Assembly: GCA_022605955.1 (NCBI GenBank)
Contig: JAKCOZ010000011.1
Location: 3,840,537-3,904,536 of the forward strand
Source: Rallus limicola
Taxonomy: Eukaryota; Chordata; Aves; Gruiformes; Rallidae
Direction: 5' to 3'
Length of the DNA: 64,000 bases
The notes under the pieces are model-generated. The model was not told where the DNA came from and ran no database searches. It saw only the letters and a list, made by a program, of their open reading frames with translations. Each line of letters opens with the position of its first letter. Position 1 is the first letter of the stretch. Positions 43,770 through 55,698 of this stretch are shown in pieces. A program made the position numbers and the translations under genes.

Positions 43770-44224
43770 TCATAGAATCACAGACTGATCTGGGTTGAAA
43801 GGGACCCCAAGGATCACAGAGCTCCAAACCCCCTGACACAGGCAGGGACACCAAGAGGCCTGCCTCTACACAAGGTTGCCCAGGGCCCCGGCCAACCTGG
43901 CCTTCAACACCCCCCTCTCTGGGCAGCCCCTTCCAGCCCCTCACCACTCTCTCTGCAAAGAACTTCCCGCTAATCTCTCCTCTAACCCTTCCCTCCTTTA
44001 GCTTTAATCCATTCCCCTTGTCCTGCCAGTCTCTGCCCTTTGAACCCTCCTGTTCCTCTGCTCCCTTCAGGGACGGGCAGGCTGCAATGAGGCCCCCCCA
44101 GAAGCAGCCTTCTCTTCTCCAGGCTGACCCAGCCCAGCTCCCTCAGCCTCTCTCCATAGGGGAGCTGCTCCAGCCCTCTGAGCATCTCCGTGGCTCCTCT
44201 GACCCTTCTCCAACAGTCCCACAT
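43770..44224 (-). mobile_element. CR1 LINE 3' part (subfamily C), abutting the right arm
   Basis: The plus strand starts ATAGAATCACAGACTGATCT and ends in CCAACAGTCCCACATCT, the same 5' truncation region as the copy at 34498. Its 5' end coincides with the start of the right inverted-repeat arm. Confidence 0.93.
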
Positions 44225-45012
44225 CTGGGTGAGAGCAGCCTGGTTTGGGTGAATCAGCAGCCCCTCTTTGCAGGCCTGGCCACATCCTTCCTTCATCTGG
44301 ACATGTCTCTCTGCAGTATTTCTTCCTATGTCTTCACCTGGGCTCCTAGGTGAGGCTGATGAGACCGGAGACCCCCAAACCTCCTTCTCAATCTTTGTGA
44401 AGAAACTTCTGGTTGTTGTTGTCCATCAGCAGCCTGGCTCTATTTGCATAACCTTGGAGTGAAAAAGTGTCCAGGAACCCCCTGGCCCAGCCCAGGTCAC
44501 CCCATGTCCCAGGCAAGCACTGCTGTGGGTAAGTGCAGGTCCCCCAGAAGCTATAGAGCCTCCAGTTGTGATGCTCCTTGTGCTTGTATGAGGGACACCT
44601 CAGATTGCTGATGAGGCTCTGCCTGTAGCAGAAGACAGGCACCTCAAGACCCATCACACCTTGGCCTCCAGAGACTCTGCTCCTGGTTTGTAATACCCAT
44701 CCCAGCTGAAAGCAAAGCTCTGGGCACTTCATTTCCCCCCTCAGCCCCTGAGGTGCCCCCTAGACTTTTGTCAGTGCATCCCAGAGCCCTGCCACTGATG
44801 CAGAGCAGCCCCCCAGAAAAGCAGAGGCAATACAGAGGGTGGTGAGTGTTTCCCTGAAGGCTGACCCCGGTGTGATTTGAACACACAACCTTCTGATCTG
44901 GAGTCAGACGCGCTGCCCTTGCGCCACGAGGTCAGGCTGGAGGGCTATAAGTGCCTGTCATGGACCCCAGGCTGGGTGGTGGGGTTGTCCTCTCCATGGG
45001 CACCACCCCAGG
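44225..45012 (-). repeat. Right arm of large inverted repeat carrying a tRNA-Trp gene
   Basis: Reverse complement of 40831-41591 with minor differences. The 2.6-kb spacer between the arms holds the minisatellite, the tRNA-Arg-like copy, the intact tRNA-Arg and CR1 fragments. Confidence 0.95.
44862..44933 (-). tRNA. tRNA-Trp (anticodon CCA)
   Basis: Identical over its 72 bases, as far as I can read, to the copy at 40910-40981, including the AAGGGCA D loop. All stems pair. A TTTT stop follows about 40 bases downstream on the minus strand. Confidence 0.95.
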
Positions 45013-45573
45013 AGAGTCAGGGAACCCAAAGAGAAGGGCTATGGGAGGTGGAGTGGACAGGGACACCCCTTGAGGAAAGTCCATCCAAGCTGTGCACACA
45101 GTGTAGTTCCCCAGGGAGGGATGAGGCAGAGGTGCAGAGTCAACAACATGGATCTAGGATACATGAGGGCATCTGGCCTCAATGCACACTCCATCCTCCT
45201 GCTGAGGGGATGGTGAACCCTGCCAAGCTGTACAAATCCCATGAAGGTACCTCCTGCCACAGGGCTTGAGGGGGAAACTGTGCATCTGCCAGATGGAAGG
45301 GGCTTTTCATCCCTCCTCCCCCTCTGGAGACACATGCTCAGGAGCCTGTTAGTCCTGGGAGAGGCCCTGCAGGGCTCCTCTTGGCGATGCTCACGTTTCT
45401 GCCCTCTTCCCCTGAAGCATCTTATGTAGAGACCCCCTTGCAGGCTTGGCATGATGACTGGCAAAGATGCTCCTGCTCCTTTGTCACCTCAGTCAGAAGT
45501 CCCCCTGCCTCAAGGAACATCTGTAAATTCCAGGATGACATGTGGCCAGACCCCCCTCTCCTCTCCCAGCCCT
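45013..45573. other. Spacer between tRNA genes
   Basis: Unique-looking sequence. Nothing recognised. Confidence 0.4.
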
Positions 45574-45645
45574 GACCTCGTGGCGCAATGGTAGCGCGTC
45601 TGACTCCAGATCAGAAGGCTGTGTGTTCAAATCACACCGGGGTCA
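45574..45645 (+). tRNA. tRNA-Trp (anticodon CCA)
   Basis: Third 72-base copy, outside the inverted repeat. The D loop AATGGTA is the usual vertebrate form. The variable/T-stem junction has AGGCTGTGTG where the others have AGGTTGTGTG. A run of six T at about 45693-45698 can stop pol III. Flanks differ from the other two copies. Confidence 0.96.
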
Positions 45646-46129
45646 GGATATCTTCCCTCCATCGCCATGGTGAGGCAATGTACATGGGCACTGGTTCTTT
45701 TTTGCCTTCTCACTCTGCACCCTGCAGCCCCAGTGGAATGGCAGTAAATGAGCTATGGCAGAGAGGTCTTTCCTTGCTGGACCAGTGTTGGGAAGTATCT
45801 GGTTATCTTCAGCCTCATCCTATGGCCACAAAGGAGACAGGATCAGCAGACACCCAGCTGCAGCTCCACATCTGGCTACCACTGCTCTTCGTCCTGATCC
45901 CTCTTCAGAAAGGAGAGGACTCCAGAGGGGGACTTCCATGAGAAACCTGGCCTGCATTCTCCTTATCCATAGCAGGGCACATTACCCATCACAGCACAGG
46001 CCCCTGTGGCCTGGCACCCTGTGGCAACATGTTCTCTTGCTGCTATTTGTGGGGTTTGCCTTCCATCTTGCTGCTGTTCACTCTGAGAAAAGTCTAGGTC
46101 CATCTGCTCTGCACCCTGCTGTTAGGTGG
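45646..46129. other. Flank right of the tRNA cluster
   Basis: Unique-looking sequence. Nothing recognised. Confidence 0.4.
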
Positions 46130-46290
46130 TTGAAGGCTGGGATAACATCCTCTTTGCATATTCTTCCTCAGGTTGAATAAACCAAATTCTTTCCACCTCT
46201 CCTCACATCTCAAGTACCCAAGTCCCTCACCACCTCGGTGGCTCTCACTGGACTTGCTTCACCATGTCAGTGTCTTTTTTGTTGATTCTG
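46130..46290 (-). mobile_element. Probable old CR1 internal fragment
   Basis: The order of words on the plus strand (CTTCCTCAGGTTGAATAAAC, CTCCTCACATCTCAAGTACC, CTCTCACTGGACTTGCTTCA, GTCAGTGTC) follows the CR1 frame in reverse, heavily diverged. Confidence 0.5.
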
Positions 46291-46597
46291 TTGAAACTCC
46301 TGGCAGTGGGGAATCCAAAGCCAAGCTGTCAGGAGTAGGCATCAGGATCCATAACCCTCGACTTAGTCTCTACTCACTCTCTTCCTGGTTCCCCATGCAT
46401 TTGGATGGAGGGAGGGAGGGCTGGGAAAAAAGAAAAGGAGACTTGAAAATGATCTCATGTGAGTTACAGTTCATTAAAAGTAGTTAAACTCTTTTAAAGT
46501 CTCCTTAGAGGTGATTAAAAAAGACATAAACAGGAGGCATAATGAACAGAGACAACAGAGTGATGATAAAGGCAAGAAAAGAGTAAGGTGGGGAAAT

Positions 46598-47107
46598 CGG
46601 TGAGGCTGCACCTCGAGTGCTGGGTCCAGTTCTGGACTCCTCACCATCAGAAGGACACTGTGGTCCTGGAGCGAGTCCAGAGAAGGGCAACCAGGCTGGG
46701 GAAGGGGCTGGAGGGCAAATCCTCTGAGGAGCAGCTGAGGGAGCTGGGGGTGTTGAGCCTGGAGCTGAGGAGGCTGAGGGGAGCCCTTCTCCCCACCTCC
46801 CCTGCCCTGCCAGGAGGGTGCAGAGAGGTGGGCGCTGGTCTCTTCAGCCAGGGGCCAGGAGCTGGATCAAGGGGCAATGGGCTCAAGCTGGGCCAGGGCA
46901 GGCTCAGCTCAGCTGGGAGGGCAAAGTTCTTCCCTGGCAGAGTTGTGGGGTTGTGGCACAGGCTGCCCAGGAAGGGGGCTGAGTCCCCAGCCCTGGGTGT
47001 GTTTAACAGCTGGGGAGATGAGGTACTCAGGGATATGGTTTAGCACAGGACAGGGATGGTTGGACTTGATGATCTTAAAGGTCTTTTCCAACCTTGTGAT
47101 TATGTGA
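46598..47107 (+). mobile_element. CR1 LINE 3' part (subfamily A)
   Basis: It starts GGTGAGGCTGCACCTCGAGT. The frame 46588-47043 stays open for 151 codons through ERVQRRATRLGKGLEG to the tail. Ends TCCAACCTTGTGATTATGTG. Confidence 0.95.
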
Positions 47108-48917
47108 AATTAATTTCTCTACCTGTACCCACACCAGGTGTTCACCCCCCACTATTATGTCCAGGCTGCTACTCTTGTGCCAGAGTCAGATTTGGCATGA
47201 AAGGAAGCCCCAAGGTTCTGCAACCTGTAATCAGAGGAGGGTGTTGATCCAAAAGTCTGTGAGAACAGCACAAGTGTGGGAGTCACCTAACAAGGCAGCC
47301 TTGAGCTCACACCCCAAAAACTCAGGCATTCCTGATGTCTTGGACAACAACTGGATGGTGATAGCTGAACACGGGGCTTGGCTAACATCCTCAGAAGCTC
47401 ATGTAGCTATTTAACCAGTGAGGAAGATCACCCAGTGATACCTGATAGATGGAGCATGTCAAAAAGGTAATTTCCATAGATTCATGGGTGGGGAGATTGC
47501 ATGTGGGTTTTGGCAGTGCTGATGGCCTGAAAGTGCAAGGAGCTTAATCCACCTGGACACAGGCAGTCCCCTCTCAGCCCTGGAAGATCCCCTTTCTATC
47601 CATAGCTTGCCTGGAACTACGCACAGGTATCTTGTGGGATGAAGACAAAGGGGATGATAGGCAACCCCTGGGCTCACACCATCCCACAGGTGGGCATCAC
47701 AGGTTTAGAAGAGCCCTGGGGATGTCCTGAGCCTGACATTGCCTGGGAATCACAGCCACGGTCAGAAGGCAGAAGAATCTGATGAACCAACACAGGCAAG
47801 ATCCTTCAGGTTCCTAAACCAAGAAACTAAGTGCAGGTCCTTCTGTGACTCCCATTCTCACCTATCACGGACCTAAGGGTCCCTATCCCATGTCCCAGCA
47901 CTCCTGGTGTGTCACTGGCATGTTGAGTGAGCTTTCCTCCGTGCTTGTCCTCCAGATGTCACTGCCTCACCGTTATTTAATGTTCTCAGGGTCTATACAT
48001 GCCAAATCCTGAGCAGTCCCTTCACTCAGCTGAACCAGGGGAAATATTTACACCACCACCCTCTCAGAAATGTTATTTTCTGTCCTTTTGACTTCTCAGA
48101 ATGGAAAAAAACCTCAGGTATTTCCTCATGCAGATCTTCAGCAGCTTAAAAACCCCCACCCCATAACACAGGTAGATGCTGATGCTGTAGCACTCTTCAA
48201 AGAACAGCAACTGGTATTGTTCTGGTATGCTTCTGGTTGGAAGTATTATTTTCCTTGCAGCCAATGGAAACAGTTTTTACATTAAAAAAACATATAAATT
48301 GTGAGATAATTATTCTCACTTTTCAACAGGCTGAACTTTTAATACTGTTAACATTGTGTCCTTGTTGTTGTTTTTAAGGCAGGAGTGACCCAGAGTCACC
48401 TTTTAAGGCAAGAGCTGGCTGGTGAGGAGGTTTAATCAAAGAGATAGTTTGCCTGGCAGTAGAACTTGATGTCTCCTATGCAAGGAAAGTTGCCATAAAC
48501 TATTTAATAACCAGGTTATTTCATAATCTTGAGGCTTTAATTATTTTTTTTAAGTTAAGAACACTCTTCCATATACAAGGACATTTTTGAGGCCATGTCA
48601 GATAGAGAAGTGTGATGAAGACTTAATAACAGCCCATAAAACACTAACTCCTTGTAATAAGCACTGTTTCAGATACATCTTTATTTTCCAATGGGAATCC
48701 AGTTCTCAGAAAGTGGTGGTTAGTCCTATTGAGGTCTGTTATAGAAAAGACTTTAAGTATTGACATGCAGCTTGACCAGAGGAGGACATGAAGCTCAACT
48801 TTCCTGAGCTGGGTACCCCTGCTCACAGCACTGGATTGGGTCCAGGCCTGAATTTTCTATGTCTGGTGAAAAAAACTACAGATAATTCAGATATATCATC
48901 AATCAGCCTGTTGGCTG
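47108..48917. other. Intergenic stretch without a gene
   Basis: Unique-looking sequence, AT-rich after 48.2 kb. Nothing recognised. Confidence 0.45.
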
Positions 48918-49074
48918 AAACAGGCTGCCCAGGGAGGGGGCTGAGTCCCCAGCCCTGGGTGTGTTTAACAGATGGGGAGATGAGGTACTCAGGGATATGG
49001 TTTAGCACAGGACAGGGACAGTTGGTCTCCATGATCTTAAAGGTCTTTTCCTACCTTGTGATTCTGTGATCAGT
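48918..49074 (+). mobile_element. CR1 LINE 3' tail (subfamily A)
   Basis: A short copy from GAAACAGGCTGCCCAGGGAG to CTTGTGATTCTGTGATC. Confidence 0.93.
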
Positions 49075-50254
49075 GAGAATTCTTTTCTGGCTGTATAAGC
49101 TTCTGTGGCACTCCCCTGTCACCAGGTTGTGCTCTCTCCTGTCACCATCCTGTGACTGCACTGGAAGCCATAGTTTCATTTCCCTCCATCCTGTTGACAG
49201 TGTCTAAGTTGAGGACAAGGCCACATCTCCCTGTTAGTGGTCAAGGTAAAGTTATTCATGTTCTGCTGGGCCTTTTTTAAGGATAAAGCTGCCTCTGTTG
49301 GCAGAGGGAGGCTAACTCCTAGGCACTGTTGCCAACAGCAAGGTCTTTAGCCCCTCAGTATCTGAATCACTCAGTATCTGAATCATTGCCAATTCCTAGG
49401 AATTTTCCTGAGAGTTTTCAAATATACAAACTCTCTGTGGGAAAAAAGCCAGAAAGAGAATTTTGAGCAACTTTTCTTATTGATCAGGAGAGGAAAGGAC
49501 ACACAGATGCTGGTACCAGGGTAGCTCAGATACCACTTCTGTTGCTGTCCCAAGTAATTTAAATTTTCTCTAAGCATTGATTAGCTGCACAATTACCCAG
49601 CAAGGCAAGTTCAGCTGCCACTGGATGGTGTGCAACACCTTAATAAGACTCAGCAGATTCCTGGCTGCACTTTTCACCTCTGCTTGCTTCTCTGTCTGCC
49701 TCTATTTCCATTTCCAGTTGGTGACCCCCCACTAAGGAACCGGTTATCCAGGTACCAGATGGAGAACAGAGGCTATCAAGTTCCAGTGCAAAGGAAATCC
49801 TGATTAACAAAGCATGGAGAGCTGTCTTTAAAAATCTCTCTGTTCCAACCCATAAGACATTTACCTGTATCAGGAAAAATCCACTGTTTATCTATTTCCC
49901 CAGCAGGGCCATGTTCCTACTTTATCCAGCTGAAGAAAGGCAGGAGGGAAATCAAGCAGCATATCTGGGTGACATTATACCCCCTTCTGAAGGAGCTCAG
50001 AGACGTGGCAGAACTTCTCACCTTGCTGTTACCAGTACAGCTTCCTTGGCTGCCTGACCTCATGGCCATGTTGTTCCCTCAGCACACCCTTTCCACAAGG
50101 TTTGTGCCAGTGGAAGATGAACAACTGCTTCTTAGTCCTTTGGGCATGGAAAATTGACCAGGCTTTCTTTCCTTTGTATGAACTGTTTCCTGGGATTTTG
50201 CCACTCATGTAAGAACAGGAGCTGTCTGACTATTGGAATTTGGTCCCACAGCTA
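49075..50254. other. Intergenic stretch; weak LTR-like end near 49.7 kb
   Basis: AATAAGACTCAG at about 49641, then C/T-rich text ending TTTCCA and TTGGTGACCC at 49719-49728, recalls a retroviral U5 end with a primer-binding site. No matching second repeat or coding remnant is seen. Otherwise unique. Confidence 0.2.
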
Positions 50255-50405
50255 CCTTCCTTCCTTCCTTCCTTCCTTCCTTCCTTCCTTCCTTCCTTCC
50301 TTCCTTCCTTCCTTCCTTCCTTCCTTCCTTCCTTCCTTCCTTCCTTCCTTCCTTCCTTCCTTCCTTCCTTCCTTCCTTCCTTCCTTCCTTCCTTCCTTCC
50401 TTCCT
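50255..50405 (+). repeat. CCTT microsatellite, about 38 pure units
   Basis: An uninterrupted tetranucleotide run of about 151 bases. Its purity suggests a young, length-variable locus. The Pro-Ser-Phe-Leu and Lys-Glu-Gly-Arg frames are by-products. Confidence 0.98.
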
Positions 50406-50796
50406 CTTCCATAGCAAAAGTCCCTGGTGCAGAATCATGTAGGGACAAAGGTACAGGGTCATGGCTCTGTTCTACCAGCTGGGCCAGTTTGGGCCCAGGC
50501 CTACTAGCACCAACCCAAACTATTCCTGGGCACAGCCAGGGGTTGTCAAAGACCAGGGACCACTCCCAATAGGTAGTTTTAATTTGTCCACCTTGTTCTG
50601 GAGGATGAAAGCATTTAACCTTATGGATGTAGCCATCCATCTTAGTTGACTTAGGAATGGTCCATGTCATGTTTGGTTGCATGATTGAGACAACACTCTT
50701 GTCCAACCTTCCTCTGGCAACCTCCCTCTGACCCAACGTTGGACTGTCTCTGCTGTCACCCATCACAAGACACAGGAAGATATACCAGAATATCAC
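50406..50796. other. Intergenic, nothing recognised
   Basis: Unique-looking sequence. No exon, RNA gene or repeat seen. Confidence 0.4.
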
Positions 50797-51005
50797 AGAG
50801 CCACAAGGTTGGAAAAGACCTTTAAGATCATTGAGTCCAACCGTTCCTGTCCTGTGCTAAACCATATCCCTGAGTACCTCATCTCCCCATCTGTTAAACA
50901 CACCCAGGGGTGGGGACTCTACCCCCTCCCTGGGCAGCCTGTGCCACAGCCCCACAACTCTGCCAGGGAAGAACTTTGCCCTAATATCTGAAAACTTTTT
51001 CCTAA
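50797..51005 (-). mobile_element. CR1 LINE 3' tail (subfamily A)
   Basis: The plus strand starts AGAGCCACAAGGTTGGAAAA and follows the subfamily A tail to GGGAAGAACTTTGCCCTAAT, then ends. Confidence 0.92.
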
Positions 51006-51892
51006 CATCTTTCAGCATACCAAAATTTCCATGCTCATCATCCATCCTTCTGCCCCAACCCAATGGAAGGACTTAGACAGAAAATAAAACCTAGATTTTG
51101 AGGCCAAATACATACCTATTCACAATCAGCTTCAGATGATCTGACTAAGCATCCCTGAGGACTCTGCCTTGCAGGTGCTACCTAAAAACAGCAGTCCAGG
51201 GGGCTTGCTTGTGAAGAGGTGACACATTTTTGCATCACTAAGGATGCAGAATTTTTGCTGTATTTTTTCAATTCCTTACCAAAGCCAAATATTTATGCAT
51301 GCCCTTTGTACCAGTACCCACAAAACCACACACAGTGCCTCCCTGAAGGGTTGGAGATAAAGGTGGAGGGTGAGTGAAACTGTGTTTTACACCCCCAGCA
51401 AAGACGTGGGTGTGAAAACTGTCCAGAGGACTCTTGAGAAGTGCAGCCTGTAAAGGTGCTGGTAAGCCTTGGTCTTGTCGAAGGTCATTTGCCTTGCAGT
51501 GTCTGGGTCATTACCCAGGAGGAATCCCATCCTAGGAGGAGGGGTTGACATTAAAGGCATGATTTCCCAGCAAAGTCACGCACAGGGGAGCAGGAGCTAT
51601 TAGCCGTGGGTGGTTCTGTGGAGACCTTTATGCAGAAGGCTGGAAATGACCCTCTTAGCTACTGTGGGGTTGGGTCCCTGTGAAGATCCTTGAGCATTTT
51701 TGTCGACTTGAGCTGATGAAAATCAGGTTTTCTTCTGCTCTAGAAGTGTGTCTGTGAAGAAAGGAGTTCAAAAACTAACAACTCCATGGCTTCCTTTGCC
51801 TTCTGAGGGACTCTTTCAGGCTGGCCTCTGCAGACGTTGCAGTGACAGTCCTGCTCCCAGCTAAGGTTGGACCAAGCCTCTTCCCCCAGCAT
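51006..51892. other. Intergenic, nothing recognised
   Basis: Unique-looking sequence. No exon, RNA gene or repeat seen. Confidence 0.4.
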
Positions 51893-52235
51893 AGAATCAT
51901 AGATTCACAGAATCACAGGGGTTGGAAGGGACCTCCAGAGATCATCAGGTCCAACCCCCTGCCAAAGCAGGGTCCCTAGGACAGGGCACACAGGTCAGTG
52001 TCCAGACAGGGCTGGAATCTCTCCAGAGAAGGAGACTCCACACCCCCCTGGGCAGCCTGTCCCAGGGCTCCCTCACCCTCACTGGGAAGAAATTCTTCCC
52101 CAGATTCGGGGGAATTCCCTGTGCTCCAACTTGAGGCCATTGCCCCTTGTCCTGTCCCCACAGACACTGAGAAGAGGCTGCCCATTTCCCCCTGTGTCCC
52201 ACACTTGAGATATTTATAAACATTAATAAGGTCCC
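51893..52235 (-). mobile_element. CR1 LINE 3' tail (subfamily B)
   Basis: The plus strand starts AATCATAGATTCACAGAATC and ends AAACATTAATAAGGTCCCC. Confidence 0.94.
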
Positions 52236-54779
52236 CATCGGGGCCAGAGTGGTGTGGAAACACCACTTGTGGGTGGGGAGGTAAAATAAAGGGAGAAGCA
52301 GAGAACAGATTTACATGGTGGTCCCAGGGGCTCACCTGATAGATGCTTATCTGTCCTTATCTCAAGGAGATATTTAAGGGACAGAGACAACAGATATCAA
52401 GGAGAGGCTTAGGGTCCTGTCTCTGACCTCTAAGAAATGGCAAAGCTGTGTATTGAGGTGTTTTCAACCCATGATGGGCACAGTTCCAGCAAGAATATGA
52501 ACTGAAATTTGTCTCTAACTAGAATGTGGGCAGCAAACATTTTGGGGATGAAGGCAGGTGAAAGAGCTCTTGGTACCCAGCCAGATACTGCCCCTTGCCC
52601 TACCACCCCCAGCAGATGTAACCCACCATGTGGTAGAAACCAAATATGGGGTACACCTCTGACCCCTGGTTACATCATGGTTTACATAACTGGGGTTTGC
52701 CTGTGATATTGACCTCAAGAAGGTGTGAGCTGCCTTCTGGAGGGCTAGAAATGAAGTAGCTACATAAGCTGAAGTAACCAGGTATTTATTATCAGGGAGG
52801 ACTCCAGGTGGCTTATTTTCTTTGTTCTTTAAAGGATTATATTTCCAGGCATCTTTTATAACTCCATGGACATATTTTGTTTGTTAGATAGGTGATACAT
52901 CCTTTTTTGGTATTACTCCTCACTGTGTGTCATCTGTTCAAGCAGAGACCTGCAGTGTTTGACTTTCCAAGGTGGGATTTAGATGTCACTCACAAGCACC
53001 TAATCAGTGTGACAGGCCCAGGGAGATATCTCCATGGAACTCCAAGCCTTAATCAGGATACTGATCTGTGTGGAAGATCTGTGTCTTAATCCCAAGTTGT
53101 TTATAACACAGGAAGGGTTGCTAGCAGCAGGACAAAATGGTGTTCAAGGCAGCTGAGCTATGGGTAGAGAGGGAAGGGAGGTGGCTGCTTGAGCACCTTG
53201 TCAAACACTTGTTGGCAATTGGTGCAAAACCAGACAAAAATATACCTGTAGTATCATTATTTGCAAACACAGGCTGGAAAGCTATGCTTCTGTACCAGTA
53301 GCCTTGCCTTTCTCTGGGTCCTGAGGTCCTAAGGCATCTAGTGGCCATACTCATATTGTGCAACCATCTTAGCCCCCAAAACAAGGTTACCACACCAGGC
53401 TGCTGACTGGAATAGTTCCTAGCTGGGACTAATCATTGGAACAGCCCAGGAATTTTTGGCAGCCAGCTAGCAGAGGTCAAAACTGCCAGGGCTGTTGAAA
53501 TACTCAAATATCATGGATGTTTCACTTCTCAGTGACCGCATCCTGACGCTGTTTGGTCTGTTTGTACAGACACAGAGATCAGCTGAGTCACTCTTCAGAC
53601 TCTACTAGCTGTATTAGCTGCAAGTTATAATGAGATCTTGGGTGCAGCACACACAGCAGACTCATCTATTACACATGAAAATGAGCATGGAAGTGCAGGT
53701 GAAGCTCAGGGCCCCACTGGCCCATCTGATATATATGGCTCCCATTCTTGTGGCTGCAGCATTAGCAGCTTCCTACCTAACAAGAGCCAGTGGAGCTCAA
53801 ATGATTTTATTTTTTATGATGATGGTGCTAAAATCAAAAGAAATCTACCCAATACACCGTAGGAGGAGACACAGTGCACAGTGGGAAGCATTTAGATGTT
53901 GCTCACACTGCTGGTCTTTTAGTTTGCCACCAACTACACAGTAATTCTTAAACATTAAAGCTTCTGCACTGCTTCATCTGATACCAACCACACTGAAGCC
54001 TCAGCCCCTTCCAAGGAAAAGCATCACTCCAGCAGAATCAGTGCTGTGTGACCCATCAGGAAACCCATCGTGAAGAACCAGAGAAGTACTGGTCTTTTCT
54101 CCATAGCACACAGGAGATCCTGCCTCACAGCTTTCCTCTCAAACACTGATTATTCCTTCCTCATCTCTACAGAGGAATCTTCCTTTTTCAAGGGATTCAG
54201 AGGCCCAGGGGACAGACATTACCTTCTCTACACTGATTTTTAGGGGTGTCACACTCTACACTGTCTATTTGATGTTGACTCACCGTACGGATTGCAACAT
54301 GGGGACACATGCAATCGAGATGACAGCAGCCAAGGCTAGGTAATAATTCACAAGGCTCCCAGACCTCAGCATTGCAGCATCCCTGAACCTTACATGCACA
54401 GAGGCTCTGCAAACTCCTCTTCTGCCCAATTCAGATTCGGGCCTTTTCAGTGATGCCAGTAAGTCTCTTGCAAATCAGGATTCTTTAACTGCTCTTTGCT
54501 GTCCTTCCTCTAGAAGGTTTAAGGAGTTTCTCCAATAAAAGACCATTCTAGTGAGGACTGATGCAAGAACAGAGGAAAACGTCTTTGCTTTGAGCCTGTG
54601 CACCCATTTAGCCCATGTGGGATGGTGTTAAGACCCTCTACTGACATGTTACACGTGGGAGTATTTTGCACAAGACCAAAGTGTATCTATTAGAGGATGA
54701 CCAGTAATGTAGCTCCATGGATGAAGCAACATCAGCCCTCATGTTGCCATTCTCATTGTGCCCTTAACACGATGATGCC
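52236..54779. other. Longest stretch without a repeat or gene
   Basis: About 2.5 kb of unique-looking sequence. Two overlapping frames at 53630-53944 show no family resemblance. I see nothing to call. Confidence 0.45.
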
Positions 54780-55180
54780 CTTACTCCCCTATGGAGAGAG
54801 GCTGAGGGAGCTGGGCTGGGTCAGCCTGGAGAAGAGAAGGCTGCGGGGGGGCCTCATTGCAGCCTGCCCGTCCCTGAAGGGAGCAGAGGAACAGGAGGGG
54901 AATGGGCTTGTTCAAAGGGCAGAGCCTGGCAGGACAAGGGGGCTGGAGTGAAGCTGGAGAAGGGAAGGGTTAGAGGAGAGATTGGGGTGGAAGTTCTTCG
55001 CAGAGAGGTGGTGGATGCCCCATCCCTGGGGGTGTTCAAGGCCAGGTTGTCTGGGGCCCTGGGCAATCTTGTGTAGCTGCAGCCCTGCAGGTTGGTGTCC
55101 CTGCCTGTGGCAGGGGGGTTGGAGCTCTGTGATCCTTGGGGTCCCTTCCAACCCAGACCAGGCTGTGATTCTATGATTCC
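54780..55180 (+). mobile_element. CR1 LINE 3' part (subfamily C)
   Basis: It starts CTTACTCCCCTATGGAGAGA and ends CAGGCTGTGATTCTATGATT. Confidence 0.94.
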
Positions 55181-55531
55181 AATGTTGAAAATTGTAAAGG
55201 CAGGCTAGCCAGCTACAAAAGTAGGAGAACCCAAATGTGCTTGCTAAAATCGCCCTGTGTTTACACAGTGATGGTGATAAAATGGCTTGTTTTGTCTTGT
55301 TTGCTAAAACTTGGAGGTGTCAGACAAAGGGCACAGTTGAAGAACATACTATTATCATAATTAATTAACTTATTGGTGACTTATGCAAGATGAAGCAATG
55401 CAAACATAAATCACTGTGCATGTATTGAAAGGATTTTTGCTGTAATTAGGAAAGCCAGAAGCATGGTGAAGTTTGTGCTAACATGAACTTGGTTTTAGTG
55501 GGACATAAGCATATACTTTCATCTCTCTAAA
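55181..55531. other. Intergenic, nothing recognised
   Basis: Unique-looking sequence. No exon, RNA gene or repeat seen. Confidence 0.4.
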
Positions 55532-55698
55532 GAAGTTGTGGATGCCCCTGGATCCCTGGCAGGGTTCAAGGATGGGGCTTTGGGCACCCTGGGCTAGAGG
55601 AGGGTGTCTCTGACTATGGCAAGGGATGGGGATTAGGTGGGTTTTGAGATCCCTTCCAACCCAAACCAGTCTGGGATTCAGTGATTCTATGATTCCTA
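55532..55698 (+). mobile_element. CR1 LINE 3' tail, older group
   Basis: AGAAGTTGTGGATGCCCCTG to GGGATTCAGTGATTCTATGA. Same group as 31776-32058. Confidence 0.9.

Noticed and set aside
41354..44462. Identical 65-codon frames at 41354-41548 (minus) and 44268-44462 (plus)
   Set aside because: Identity is due to the inverted repeat. Neither has a domain, and no selection on the frame can be inferred.
50154..50796. PSFL and KEGR repeat frames
   Set aside because: They are created by the CCTT microsatellite in every frame.
53630..53944. 104-codon frame with a hydrophobic middle (LAHLIYMAPILVAAALAASYL)
   Set aside because: No family likeness, no splice signals and no neighbouring gene elements. 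Two unrelated frames overlap here.
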